Made by a program: the position numbers and the translations under genes. From contig JAAZBB010000063.1 in NCBI GenBank assembly GCA_012514035.1, forward strand, positions 1 to 64,000: a DNA stretch of 64,000 nt, in the 5' to 3' direction. Shown in pieces: positions 8,196 through 17,900 of this stretch. Numbering within the stretch: the first letter of the stretch is position 1; each line of letters begins with the position of its first letter. The DNA comes from Lentisphaerota bacterium. GTDB lineage: Bacteria > Verrucomicrobiota > Kiritimatiellia > CAIQIC01 > Lenti-01. The notes beneath the pieces are model-generated. The model worked only from the letters and a program-made list of their open reading frames with translations. It searched no databases and had not been told where the DNA came from.

Positions 8196-10892
8196 ATGAA
8201 CTTCCCGCATACCCGGCCGGTGGAGGAGATTCTCGGAACCTTGGGCTCCGCGACCCGGGGCTTGTCCGCCGGGGAGGCCGCCCGGCGGCTTGCTGCACAC
8301 GGCCCCAACGAGTTGCAGGAAACCATTTCCCGTCCGGCCTGGAAGATGCTCGCGGCGCAATTTACCGAGCCGATGATCCTGATTCTGGTGGCGGCAGCAG
8401 TCTTGTCGCTGTTCCTGGGCGACCTCACGGAAGCGGTGGCGATCCTGGCCATCGTGATTCTGTTCGGCGTGCTGGGGTTCATCCAGGAATACCGGGCCGA
8501 AAAGGCCATGGCCGCGTTGAAGCAGATGGCGAGCCCCGTGGTGCGTGTGCGGCGCGACGGTGTCCTGCTGGAACTCCCCGCGCGGGACCTGGTGCCGGGC
8601 GATGTTGTCCGGCTGGAAGCGGGCAACATCATCCCGGCCGACATGCGCCTGATGGAAGCGGTGAACCTCGGCGTGATGGAAGCGGCGCTGACGGGTGAAT
8701 CGGAGGCGGTCAGTAAGCAGACCAAGGCACTCGTCAACGACGATATGCCGCTGGGCGACCGTACAAACCTTGCCTACATGGGAACGGTGGTGGCCCATGG
8801 TCGCGGCGAAGGAGTCGTGGTCGAAACCGGCATGCGCACGGAGCTGGGCAAGATTGCCGGCATGATCCAGGGCATGGAGGGCGTCCGCACCCCCCTGCAG
8901 CGCAAGTTGGCGCAGGTGGGCAAGCACCTGTCGCTGGCGGGCCTGGGAGCGGCGGGCCTGCTGATGGGTATCGGACTGGCGGGCGGCCATTCCTTCGGCG
9001 AAATGCTGCTGACGGCGGTCAGCCTGTTGGTGGCGGTGGTGCCGGAGGGCCTGCCGGCGGTGATTACCGCCACACTGGCGCTGGGCGGGCGACGGATGCT
9101 CAAACGCCGCGCCCTCATCCGCAAACTGCCGGCCGTGGAAACTCTGGGTTCCGTCACGGTCATCTGCAGCGACAAAACCGGTACGCTGACGGAAAACCGG
9201 ATGACCGTGACCAACCTGCACACCTTGCACCGGGATTTGGTTCTGCCAAACGAGCCGGCGCGGCCCGCGCATCCCGCGCCCGGCGACGAACCGGAACTGG
9301 CCCCCCTGCTGCTATGCGCCGCGCTGTGCAATGACGCCCATCTGGTCTTCGAGGAATCCGGAATTCCGCCGCGCATGATCGGCGATCCAACGGAAACCGC
9401 CCTGCTGGCCGCCGCCGAACGCTTCGGCATCGCCACCCAATCCCTCGGCGAGGAACTGCCGCGCCTGGCCGAGTTCCCGTTCGATTCCGAGCGCAAGCGC
9501 ATGAGCACGGTGCATGCGGGCAATACCGGCGATTATCCTCTGCCCGACTGCCTGGCGGCACCCGTGCTGGCCGCCGTCAAGGGCTCGCCCGACGGACTGA
9601 TCAAACTGGCCACGCAAGTCATTGCGGACGGCCGCATTGTTCCGCTCACCGACGAAGCCCGCCGGAAATTCCGGGCGGACAACGAACGCATGGCCACGGC
9701 GGGCATCCGGGTGCTGGGGGTTGCCTTCCGGCTTCTGGATTCTCCGCCCCCGCCCGGCGCCGGGGCGCAGCAGTTCGAGTCCGACCTCGTCTTCTGCGGA
9801 CTGATCGGCATGCTGGATCCGCCGCGCGCCGCCGTCCGCGCCGCCGTAGCCACCAGCCATGCCGCCGGCATCCGCACCATCATGATTACCGGCGACCATC
9901 CGCTCACGGCCGCCGCCATCGCCCGCAACCTGCAACTGGCGCCCGCGGGCGCCGATCCCGTGGTCCTCCCCGGCGCCGAACTCGCGGCACTGTCCGATGC
10001 GCAACTGGCCGCGCGGGTCGAGCAGGTCTCCGTCTATGCCCGCGTTTCGCCGGCCGACAAGCTGCGCATCGTGACCGCCTTGCAGAACCGCGGGCACATC
10101 GTGGCCATGACGGGCGACGGGGTGAACGATGCGCCTGCGCTCAAGCGCGCGGAAATCGGCGTGGCCATGGGCATCACCGGAACCGACGTCGCCAAGGAAT
10201 CCTCCGCCATGGTTCTGCTCGACGACAATTTCGCCACCATCGTGGCGACGGTCGAGGAAGGGCGCACGATCTTCGACAACCTGGTGCGGTTCATCAAATA
10301 TTCTTTCGGCGGCAACCTGGGCAAGGTGCTGGTGATGATGCTGGCGCCGGTGGCGGGGATCGGGACCATGGCCTTGCGCCCGCTGCATCTGCTGTGGCTG
10401 AACCTGCTGACCGATGGCCTGATGGGGCTTGGCCTGGGCCTGGAATCGTCCGAACCGGATGTCATGCACCGCCCGCCGCGGCGGCCGGATGCGGCGATTC
10501 TCGACCGTCCCGCTCTCCTGCATGTGGGCTGGATGGGCGTATTCATTGCGTTTGCCTCGCTGCTGCTGGCCGGAATCTGGCATCGCTACGGCCTGGGCGG
10601 CGGCGAGTGGCAGACGGTGTTGTTCTCGGCGATCGGCTTCGCGCAGATCGGACAGGCCTGGGGCTTGCGATCGCTGACAGACCGGCCCTTCCGCTTTGGA
10701 CGCAATCCCGCGCTGGCGGGGCTCACGCTGCTGACGCTGGTCCTGCAACTGGGCGTGATCTACGTTCCCGCGCTGGCGAAGGCCTTCCGGCTTGTGCCTC
10801 TCTCCCGCGCAGGACTGGCGGCTACAGCGGCCCTCGGCGCGCTGACCTTCGTGCTGGTGCACGTTGAGCGGCGCCGCGCGCGGAAACAGTAA
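8196..10892 (+). CDS. Cation-transporting P-type ATPase (PacL/Ca2+-ATPase-like, P2 type)
   Basis: 898 aa; CSDKTGTLTENRMT phosphorylation motif, TGES, MTGDGVNDAPALK hinge. Confidence 0.93.
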   Translation: MNFPHTRPVEEILGTLGSATRGLSAGEAARRLAAHGPNELQETISRPAWKMLAAQFTEPMILILVAAAVLSLFLGDLTEAVAILAIVILFGVLGFIQEYRAEKAMAALKQMASPVVRVRRDGVLLELPARDLVPGDVVRLEAGNIIPADMRLMEAVNLGVMEAALTGESEAVSKQTKALVNDDMPLGDRTNLAYMGTVVAHGRGEGVVVETGMRTELGKIAGMIQGMEGVRTPLQRKLAQVGKHLSLAGLGAAGLLMGIGLAGGHSFGEMLLTAVSLLVAVVPEGLPAVITATLALGGRRMLKRRALIRKLPAVETLGSVTVICSDKTGTLTENRMTVTNLHTLHRDLVLPNEPARPAHPAPGDEPELAPLLLCAALCNDAHLVFEESGIPPRMIGDPTETALLAAAERFGIATQSLGEELPRLAEFPFDSERKRMSTVHAGNTGDYPLPDCLAAPVLAAVKGSPDGLIKLATQVIADGRIVPLTDEARRKFRADNERMATAGIRVLGVAFRLLDSPPPPGAGAQQFESDLVFCGLIGMLDPPRAAVRAAVATSHAAGIRTIMITGDHPLTAAAIARNLQLAPAGADPVVLPGAELAALSDAQLAARVEQVSVYARVSPADKLRIVTALQNRGHIVAMTGDGVNDAPALKRAEIGVAMGITGTDVAKESSAMVLLDDNFATIVATVEEGRTIFDNLVRFIKYSFGGNLGKVLVMMLAPVAGIGTMALRPLHLLWLNLLTDGLMGLGLGLESSEPDVMHRPPRRPDAAILDRPALLHVGWMGVFIAFASLLLAGIWHRYGLGGGEWQTVLFSAIGFAQIGQAWGLRSLTDRPFRFGRNPALAGLTLLTLVLQLGVIYVPALAKAFRLVPLSRAGLAATAALGALTFVLVHVERRRARKQ

Positions 10893-11053
10893 CTCCGCCG
10901 ATCTCACCGCGGCCGGCTGCAAGTGATCCGCAGAAGAGTTGGGACGGTTCCCGGCCGTCCAGAAATCCATTGGAATGGGGTCGTTTTTCTAATCCGGGAG
11001 CGAAGTATTGCGCGCCCGTATGCATCACCCGGATTCCGCGGCAGAATCCGTGC

Positions 11054-12106
11054 TCAATCATCGTCCATGTGCCCGTTGCCGGCCCGGCGGAAATGGGGAT
11101 CGTTTTCGTCAAAGCGGAAGCAGACTTCCTGTTCGCGGTCCAGCACCAGGCGGGCGTTGAAGCCCTCGTGGGCGTCAGGAACGAAGGCAGCGGCCGTCAC
11201 GTCGGGGATGAGGTGGGCTTCGCCATTGATGCGGAACTTATAATCATGGCTGCCCGGTCCCAGGCGCTGGCGGATTTCCCATCGGCCCAGGCCAACCGGG
11301 TTCAAGGGCAAGCCGCCCTCCCAATCGTTCAAAAAGCTGCCGACCACTTCAACCCGTTCAATGCGGGCCGGCAGCGGAATGCGCGGCAGGACGCACTGGA
11401 TTTCCGGCGATGTCTCCTCTTCCGGAATAAGGGCGGCGGATAGATACACCCGTTGATAGGCGGGGGCCCCGACCCGGATTTCGTAGGCGCCGACCGGCAA
11501 TTCGATGGCGAATTGTCCGGCCTCATCGGTCTGGGTGCGCCAAATGCTGCGGCCTTCGACCGCGCCGGGGGCGGGGGTCCGCGCACGGATACGCACGCTG
11601 GCTTGGACAGGCTGGTGACCGTCCCACAGCGCAACGGTTCCGCGCAACACCCGCCGCAGGGCGGCCCGTTCCGCGGCCAGCCGGGCCGCCAAATCCGGGA
11701 AATGATCCTGGACCACGTCCAGCCACGCCGCGGAAGCGGATTCATCGGAACCGGTCTCCTCGGCCAGACGCAGGAGGGTGCGGGCGGCCGCCTCGCGCAG
11801 CTCGGGGGCGGCGTCGCCGATGTTCAACAAGTCCAGATGGCGGGCGGCGGAATCGGCGAGGCGCCCCACCCGCTCCAGGCACAGCCCGGACCGCCAGCGG
11901 GCCTGGGCTGCCAGTTCGGCGTTGGCGGAAGTATCGGCCAGCACCTGTTCATAGAGAGCGAGGGCAGCGGCGGGATCGCTGGCGCCGCGTTCAAGATACA
12001 AGGCCTGTTGAAAAATATCTTCGGCGGGTTCGTTGGAACCGCACCATCCGGCGGCGGTCAGCAGGGCCAGGGCAGAGGCGAAGAAAAGCAGACGGCAGGT
12101 TTTCAT
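11054..12106 (-). CDS. Exported TPR-like protein with carboxypeptidase-regulatory-like and C-terminal AMPK/CBM48-like domain
   Basis: Start MKTCRLLFFASALALL (ATGA overlap with response regulator stop); TPR-like DIFQQALYLERG...; C-terminal VEVVGSFLNDWEG..MNP-like..GSHDYKFRINGE resembles glycogen-binding CBM48. The upstream part of the ORF-track entry is out of gene. Confidence 0.72.
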   Translation of the reverse strand: MKTCRLLFFASALALLTAAGWCGSNEPAEDIFQQALYLERGASDPAAALALYEQVLADTSANAELAAQARWRSGLCLERVGRLADSAARHLDLLNIGDAAPELREAAARTLLRLAEETGSDESASAAWLDVVQDHFPDLAARLAAERAALRRVLRGTVALWDGHQPVQASVRIRARTPAPGAVEGRSIWRTQTDEAGQFAIELPVGAYEIRVGAPAYQRVYLSAALIPEEETSPEIQCVLPRIPLPARIERVEVVGSFLNDWEGGLPLNPVGLGRWEIRQRLGPGSHDYKFRINGEAHLIPDVTAAAFVPDAHEGFNARLVLDREQEVCFRFDENDPHFRRAGNGHMDDD

Positions 12107-12789
12107 CGGGCGAACTCGTAGCCGTGGGTGCGCACGGTCAGGATGTGTTGGGGGTTGCGGGGGTCGCGCTCGATCCGCTGGCGCAAGGTGGTCACGAAGC
12201 GATCCACGGTGCGTTCGGTGCCCTCGTAATCGGGGCCCCAGACGCGGTCGAGCAGTTGCGCCCGGGTGAAGGCCTGGCCCGGATGCAGCGCCAGGAATTC
12301 CAGCAGGGCGTACTCGCGGGGGGTCAGGTCCACGCGCCGGCTGTCCGCGCACAGGGTGCGCGCAGCGACATCCAGCACGAAGGACCCGAAGACGATCCGC
12401 GGCGGCGAGTCTTTCAGGGTGACGCGCAGCAGCAGGGCCTTGATCCGCGCCACCAGCGCTTCCATCTTGAAGGGCTTGCGCACGAAATCATCCGCGCCAA
12501 GCTGGAAGCTCAGCAGTTCATCTTCGTCGGCGGTCTTGGCCGTCAGCACGATGATGGGAACGCCGGAGTTGCGCCGGCGCAGCTCCTGGCAGACCTCGAA
12601 ACCGCTCCGGCCGGGGAGCATGATGTCGAGCAGAACGAGATCGGGCTGTTCGGCCAGAGCGAGCTGCACGGCGCTTTGGCCATCGCCGGCGGACACAACG
12701 GCGAATCCATGGTCCGGCAAAGTGATTTCCAGCGCGGTGCGCAGCGGCAGATGATCTTCCACCACAAGGATTTTCTTGCGCGGGCTCAC
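12103..12789 (-). CDS. OmpR/PhoB-family response regulator
   Basis: Receiver domain VVEDHLPLRTALE...DLVLLDIMLPGRSGFEV...LTAK; winged-helix LTPREYALLEFLALHPGQAFTRAQLLDRVWG. Confidence 0.95.
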   Translation of the reverse strand: MSPRKKILVVEDHLPLRTALEITLPDHGFAVVSAGDGQSAVQLALAEQPDLVLLDIMLPGRSGFEVCQELRRRNSGVPIIVLTAKTADEDELLSFQLGADDFVRKPFKMEALVARIKALLLRVTLKDSPPRIVFGSFVLDVAARTLCADSRRVDLTPREYALLEFLALHPGQAFTRAQLLDRVWGPDYEGTERTVDRFVTTLRQRIERDPRNPQHILTVRTHGYEFAR

Positions 12790-14840
12790 GCCGGGTCTCC
12801 GGATGGCACGCCCAGCGGCAGGCGGATGGCGAAGGTGGAACCGTTCGGCGGCTGGGAGCGTACGGTAATGGTGCCGCCATGCGCAGTGACCAGGCCTTTG
12901 ACGATGGCCAGTCCCAGGCCCAGCCCCGGAACGCGCGCGGCCAGGCGGGAATCTGCCCGGAAATAGGGTATAAAGAGACGCCGCCGCATGCGCGGACTCA
13001 TGCCCGGACCGTTGTCGGCCACTTCCAGCAGGGCCTCGGAATCCTCCCGGCGAAGAGACAGCCGCACCCGGGCGGGCGCGGCACAGTATTTCACGGCGTT
13101 TTCCAGCAGGTTGCGCAGGATTTCCGCGAGGGCTTCACGATCGAATTCACCGGCGTAGTCGGCTCTCTGAATCGCGAAGTCCAGCCGCTCGGGCGCCAAG
13201 CCGGTTTTTTCCGGGAGGCCCGGGAGGATCGCGGCCAGGAGTTCATCGAGGCGGCCCGCTTCCCGGACCAGGGGCACAGGCCCGGTGCGGTGGCGGGCGT
13301 AATTCAAAAACCGGTCGTTCAGCCTCATCAGGCTGTTGATCTCGTCCTGAACCAGTTGGCGAACCCGGCGATCGACGGGAGAACCGCTGGGGGCATCGTC
13401 CGGCTGCAGCTTGTCGGCCAGGACGGCCAGCGCGGCGATGGGGGTCTTGAGTTCGTGGCTGATGCGATCCATCACATCGGCCTGCAGTCCGGCCAGGCGC
13501 AGCGAACGCCGCAGATAAAGGAACGGCGCGACCAGGCCCAGGAGGGCCAGGATGATGGCCAGGCCCAGCAAGACGGCGCGGGTTTTCGTGTGGGTGGCCG
13601 CGAGCGCGGCCCACATCGAAACCGGTTCGGCGCGGTATTCAATGGCCCAGGCCCCCAGCGGTGCCGGCAGCCCGAGGACCAGTTGTCCGGATTCCGCGGC
13701 GGACCGACTGCCCGCCGGCGCCGGGGCCGGAATCAGTGCAGCCCGGCCGCCGTGGCGCACGGTGAATTCCTGCAGGACGGGCTCCAAAGCGGCAGTCTGC
13801 CAAACGTCCCAATCAAGTACCACTGCCAAGCGAGAACCATCATGCCGGGCATCGGGTGAATCTACCAGCAGGAGGCACTCCGCGGCATTCCCGGGCAGGC
13901 TTTCGGGAAACAGGAAACCGGAACGAAACGGGCCACCCCCGCAAACGCGAACAAACGCCTCCCCCGCGGCGCGGGCTGCCGTCGCTTGTTCGGTTTGGGC
14001 CAGCATCTCCGCCAGTTCGGAGGGCAGATCCGGCCAGGCCCGCCGCAAGCGCTGGCTGACGATCTGCAGTTCCCGCACCTCCAGATCCAGACCGCGGCGC
14101 AAACCATCGGCGAGCATTCCATCGGCCCAGTCGCGGGCCAAGGCGTCTTCGCCGGACTCCAAGGCCATTTCCACGGCGCGCAACCACGCCAGCGGCGGCG
14201 GAACCAGCTTTGGGGTCAACGCCAGCATGTTCCGGCAGGCATCGAGCGCCGCCGGCAGGTCGCCCTGGGCGCGGGCGCAGGCGGCCATTTCCGCCCAGAC
14301 CGCGATCCGGATGGACGCCGGCAGGCGCGGTTCGGTCAGCACCTGCCGGTAGTGTTCGCGCGCCCGGGAAAAGTCCCGATCGGCCCAGTGCGACCGGCGC
14401 GCGGCCTGGAGTGCGGCATGGGCGGGATGGACGGCCGACAACCCGGGCAGATCCCCGATCCGGGTTTGCCGGGCCGGCCATGCCACGCGCCCGTCGGCAT
14501 CCAGCGCCAGCACCGCGCGGACGGCCGGTTCCGCCGCCATCCATTGTCGGACATCGATCCAAAACCGCATTTCGGATGGCGCCGACGAATTCAGCGCGTC
14601 TCCGGCACCCGCCAGCAGGTCCCGGAGGCGGCCGTGAAGCTGCACGCCGATGTCCTGCAATTCGTGCAGGCAGGCTTCGCGCTGCTGGGCCTGCGCGGAT
14701 TCGTGCAGAATTTGAACGCTTTGCCAGGCCAGAAAAACCAGCAGCAGGCAGGGAACCGCCACGAAAATCCCGAGGACCGCCAACAGGCGCCGAACCTCGC
14801 GCTGCGAATACAGGCTTGAGCCCATCATGTTTCCAAGCAT
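12786..14840 (-). CDS. Membrane sensor histidine kinase with large extracytoplasmic region
   Basis: HisKA MDRISHELKTPIAAL, N-box LLENAVKY, VADNGPGM, GLGLGLAIVKGLV; overlaps response regulator by ATGA. Confidence 0.94.
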   Translation of the reverse strand: MLGNMMGSSLYSQREVRRLLAVLGIFVAVPCLLLVFLAWQSVQILHESAQAQQREACLHELQDIGVQLHGRLRDLLAGAGDALNSSAPSEMRFWIDVRQWMAAEPAVRAVLALDADGRVAWPARQTRIGDLPGLSAVHPAHAALQAARRSHWADRDFSRAREHYRQVLTEPRLPASIRIAVWAEMAACARAQGDLPAALDACRNMLALTPKLVPPPLAWLRAVEMALESGEDALARDWADGMLADGLRRGLDLEVRELQIVSQRLRRAWPDLPSELAEMLAQTEQATAARAAGEAFVRVCGGGPFRSGFLFPESLPGNAAECLLLVDSPDARHDGSRLAVVLDWDVWQTAALEPVLQEFTVRHGGRAALIPAPAPAGSRSAAESGQLVLGLPAPLGAWAIEYRAEPVSMWAALAATHTKTRAVLLGLAIILALLGLVAPFLYLRRSLRLAGLQADVMDRISHELKTPIAALAVLADKLQPDDAPSGSPVDRRVRQLVQDEINSLMRLNDRFLNYARHRTGPVPLVREAGRLDELLAAILPGLPEKTGLAPERLDFAIQRADYAGEFDREALAEILRNLLENAVKYCAAPARVRLSLRREDSEALLEVADNGPGMSPRMRRRLFIPYFRADSRLAARVPGLGLGLAIVKGLVTAHGGTITVRSQPPNGSTFAIRLPLGVPSGDPA

Positions 14841-14850
14841 TCCACGGTGA

Positions 14851-14912
14851 TGTTACCCGATTGTTACCGAAAAAGCGGGGAAAATTCTGCAACCGGTAAC
14901 AATCCGGTAGCA
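14851..14912. promoter_or_regulatory. Pair of facing OmpR/PhoB-type direct-repeat boxes in divergent promoter
   Basis: TGTTACC-CGAT-TGTTACC (14851-14868, +) and, on minus strand, TGCTACC-GGAT-TGTTACC (14912-14895); 16/18 identity. Confidence 0.72.
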
Positions 14913-14954
14913 TGAGACGGGCAGGATGGACGCGGAAACCGTAAGGAGAGCGTT

Positions 14955-17900
14955 ATGAAAATTCATCCGCCAACATGGCTTTGTCGATTCGCTTTGGTGC
15001 TGGCCGCGGCATGCCCGGCCGGGACAACCGCGGCCGCGCTGGTGCGCGGGCCCTATGTTCAGATGGGGCATTACACCAACCAGGCCACGATCGTCTGGCG
15101 CACGGATTCCTCATCCGACAGCGCGGTGGACTATGGACTGACCACCAGCTACGGGCAGACCGCCACCGGCCCCAGCGGCTGGCAGCATGAGGTGACCCTG
15201 ACGGGCCTGATTCCGGGCACCACCTATTATTACCGCGTCCGCAGCGGCGGGGCCACGCTGGCCAGCGCCAGCTTCCGCAGCGGCAAATCCCCCGGCACGC
15301 CGTTCCGCATCGGCCTCTTCAGCGATGCCCATTACGGCGCCAATCCTGCTATCGGCACGCTGCTGGCGCAAGCCGCGCCCGACCTGCTGCTGGCCGTCGG
15401 CGACGTCAGCGATGACGGCCTGTATGCGGACCTGGATACCAATATCTTCGGTCCCCTGGGCCAGGTCCTGTCGGCCGCGCCGTTGTACTGGACGCCTGGC
15501 AACCACGACGTGCGCGATGATTTCGCCGTCTGCCGGGAGGCATTCGTTCTGCCGGGCAACGAATTGAGCTACTGGTTCGAATATGCCGATGCCCAGATCG
15601 TCTCGCTCAACGCCGAAGGCCTGCCTGGCACCGGCTGGCTGGCCAACGCGCTCGCCGCCTCCTCCAAGCCTTGGAAGATCGTGTTCTTCCATGAACCCGC
15701 CTACTCGCCCGATGGCGGCCACGGCGAAGAGGAAACCATCCGGGACCAGTACGTGCCGATTTTGGAACAGCATGGCGTAGACCTCGTTGTCTCCGGACAC
15801 AACCATTTCTATTGGCGCAGCGCGCCCATCGACGGAGTTCAATATCTGATCACTGGCCCGACCGGAAGCCGCACCCGCGAGGCCGGCAACACGCCCTGCT
15901 ATTCCCAATGGGTGGTCAACGGCTCCGAAGCCCAGACCTTCATCCTGCTCGACATCGCCGGCACCCGCCTGCGCGTGCAAACCTTCGATGCCGCCGGCAA
16001 CCTGCGCGATGAAACCGCGTTGGACCGAACCTGTCCCTTCGCGCTGGACGGCGAACTGGATCCCGGCGCGGTACAGGTGGCCGCGCGCCCCGGAGGCCAG
16101 ACCATCTGGGCCGTGCAGTCGAACAATTTCCTCTATGTGGCCACGCCGGACGCCGGCGAAGGCAGCGACGCCTTCCTGTTCCTGGCCTCGGCCCCCGATG
16201 CCCTCGCGAATCCCGCGCCCTGGGGGAAGGCCGGCAACACCCTCGCCTACGACGCGTTCCTGGCGGATGAAAACGACAACAATTACAGCCATGGTTTTGC
16301 GGAAGACGGACTGGCGGCCGACGTGACCATGATCCGCACCGCCACGCCCTGGTGCAACAACGGCGTGCTGGAAGCCGTGATCGACCTGAGCGCCTACTAC
16401 GGCGGCGCGGTGCCCGATTCCGTGTTCCTGGCCGCCGCCCTGTATGGCAACGCCGATGCCGGCGCGCTGGCCGCCGCCTCGCAATGCCCGGCCGGCAACG
16501 GCGACGGCAACCTCGACCCCGACGAAGTCGTGGAAATCCCGCTGAGCCCCGTTACCGGTCCCGTTGGCCCGGCCCCCTCTGCCTCCTTCTCGCCGCCGAC
16601 GCCGGTGGACTGCGGATCCATCACCGTCACCTTCAACGCCGCGACCTCGGTGCTGGCCAACGCCGCCACCGTCAGCGCGTTTTACCACTTCTCCACCAAC
16701 AGCGACGACTGGGTCCTGGCGGACATGTCCCGCACCGGCTCCAACACCTTTGTCCTGGTGTTCGATAGCGTGCCCGACAATGCCCCGCAACTGGAAGTTT
16801 GCTTCACCGACGGCATTCACTGGGAGAACCGCGGCGGTGCCAACTGGAAGGTCGTCATCCGCGATTGCGAGGCCCCGTTGACGGTCAGCCGCGTCACCAT
16901 CACACCCGGCGTGCCGACAGTCGGTCAGCCCGTGGCGGTTTCCTACGATCCGGCAGGTGGCGGGCTCGCTGCCGCCTCCATCGTAAACATTCACCATGGC
17001 TACAATCGCACGGAAGGCTGGACCGCCGTTCCCGGTGTGCCCATGACGAAATCCGGTGCGGCCTGGACTTGTTCCTACGTCGTGCCGGAGGGGGCGCTCA
17101 GCATCACGATGTGCTTCAACGACGGCACCACCTGGGACAACAACGGCGGCGCCGACTGGGACTTTCCCGTCATGGCGGCCGCCCGGCCGCCCGTGCCCGC
17201 GGACGTGGTGATCACCAATCCCCCGGCTTCGGTCTTCCAGGTGGATCACGACATCACCCAATTCGTCCTGGAAGGCACCGCGGGATACAACCTGGCCGGA
17301 ACGCTGTACTGGACGAACTCCGCCACCGGCCAGGGCGGATCCTTCCCCCGCACGCCGTTCTGGAGCCAATCCGTCGAACTGGCCGTGGGCGCCAATGATC
17401 TGCAAATCACCGGCATCATTCCGGGCGCGCCCGGCGGAGCGGTGACAATTGCCTGGGACCGCGCCTCGGCCTATACGGAGTGGGCCAATGACAGCGCACA
17501 GGGCAGCGGCTGGAGCGCCGGCTGGACCCTGTTCGCCGAGGGCGAAACCGCCGGCCACTTCCTCGACACGGTCTCCACCAACTGTTCCGCCGGCAGTCCG
17601 GCCTTCGGCCTGTGGGCGAACAACGGCGCCACCGCCCGGGCGCGCCGGCCGCTGGCGGAAGCCCTGCAGCCGGGGGATACACTTTCCTTCGTGTTGGACA
17701 ATAATTGGATCAACGATGGCGGATCCTCCGGCTTCTCCCTGGAAAACACCCATGGCGAAGCGCTGCTCACCTTGTATTTCATCGGCGGGGAAACCGTCTA
17801 TAAGCTGCAGGATGGCAGCCCAGAAATCCGCGAAACCGGAATGTCTTGGACCGGCGACGGGGTGACCGTGGCGTTCACGCTGGATTCGGCCACGAATTAT

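Noticed and set aside
10942-10960. GGACGG...CCGTCC hairpin after the P-type ATPase
   Set aside because: Short stem and no T-tract; insufficient for a terminator call.
9312-10970. 552-aa minus-strand ORF opposite the P-type ATPase
   Set aside because: Gln/Arg/His-rich antisense artefact; the ATPase frame is unambiguous.
15111-17753. 880-aa minus-strand ORF opposite the phosphatase
   Set aside because: Low-complexity GRVAG-rich shadow translation; the plus frame has clear phosphoesterase and CBM motifs.
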